This document shows, piece after piece, positions 63,909 to 64,000 of a stretch of 64,000 nt of DNA; within the stretch, counting starts at the first letter, position 1, and each line of letters opens with the position of its first letter. Origin of the DNA: JAEUQQ01 sp963697285. GTDB taxonomy: Bacteria; Acidobacteriota; Vicinamibacteria; Vicinamibacterales; JAFNAJ01. A program made the translations under genes and the position numbers. The notes under the pieces are model-generated. The model had not been told where the DNA came from. It did no database searches and saw nothing but the letters and a program-made list of their open reading frames with translations. Location: the NCBI GenBank assembly GCA_963697285.1, contig CAVONI010000008.1:1-64000 (forward strand). The letters run 5' to 3'.

Positions 63909-64000
63909 GGGGTCACGGGGCGGATGGCTCCGCCGGTCGGATCGCCAGAGCGTATCAAAAACGCCGAGGCTGGAGGGCGACTCAACAGCGAATGGGCACG

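Overview
The window is high-GC DNA. Gene content points to an acidobacterium of the Vicinamibacter type, though this is inference from content and not from a marker gene. The signs are two large Ser/Thr kinases with WD40/TolB-like tails, a secreted BNR-repeat protein, a PEP-CTERM metalloprotease, PIN-type toxin-antitoxin pairs, a cdaA-cdaR-glmM cell-wall/c-di-AMP block and a selenocysteine tRNA. Coding density is high. I see no prophage, insertion sequence, rRNA operon or CRISPR array.

Layout. 1-3.3 kb: C-terminal-truncated secreted BNR-repeat protein (minus). 3.6-13.8 kb: a double-SIS MurQ/GKRP-like protein, then three clan-CD peptidase-fold proteins (caspase-like, clostripain-like, CHAT-TPR) around a membrane Ser/Thr kinase and a 25-residue basic peptide gene. 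13.8-20.4 kb: M24 peptidase and gamma-glutamyltransferase operon, PEP-CTERM protease, methyltransferase, tRNA-Ala. 20.6-28.8 kb: second kinase in operon with a winged-helix/FHA regulator, secreted hydrolases, a lipoprotein, a cold-shock remnant. 29-32.8 kb: outer-membrane channel plus znuA/znuB-like genes, then a flavin reductase. 32.8-39.3 kb: two PIN-type TA modules with visible operators, FmdB-like protein, PHP protein, fluoroacetate-dehalogenase-like enzyme, tartrate-dehydrogenase-like enzyme, SDR and MobA-like genes. 39.3-43.4 kb: zinc-ribbon and acidic proteins, cold-shock-like protein, tRNA-Sec, HAD phosphatase, degenerate ABC ATPase, a Fur-ferritin fusion and an A-type Fe-S carrier. 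43.5-51 kb: a long minus-strand block tRNA(CAU)-tilS-ftsH-folP-cdaA-cdaR-glmM. 51.3-54 kb: unknown gene, queA, fasciclin. 54.1-60 kb: CarH-like MerR regulator, SRPBCC-SDR protein, amine oxidase, glgX. 60-64 kb: flavin reductase, secreted thioredoxin-fold protein, ruvA-ruvB-fabH.

A striking property of this sequence is that at least 24 reading-frame breaks interrupt otherwise well-conserved genes, including ftsH. At nearly all of them the frame is restored by removing exactly one base. Fourteen lie in the 1.8 kb of znuA-znuB alone. Insertion-type sequence error is the simplest explanation; decay normally leaves deletions and stops too. Interrupted genes are listed with the span they would have if intact.

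Regulatory signals include a perfect 18-bp palindrome before an AbrB-type antitoxin, a spaced inverted repeat before a Phd-type antitoxin, a textbook promoter placed so that its transcript would start at the dehalogenase ATG (leaderless), a strong tRNA-Ala promoter and several intergenic hairpins. One repeat element occurs in two inverted copies 42 kb apart.
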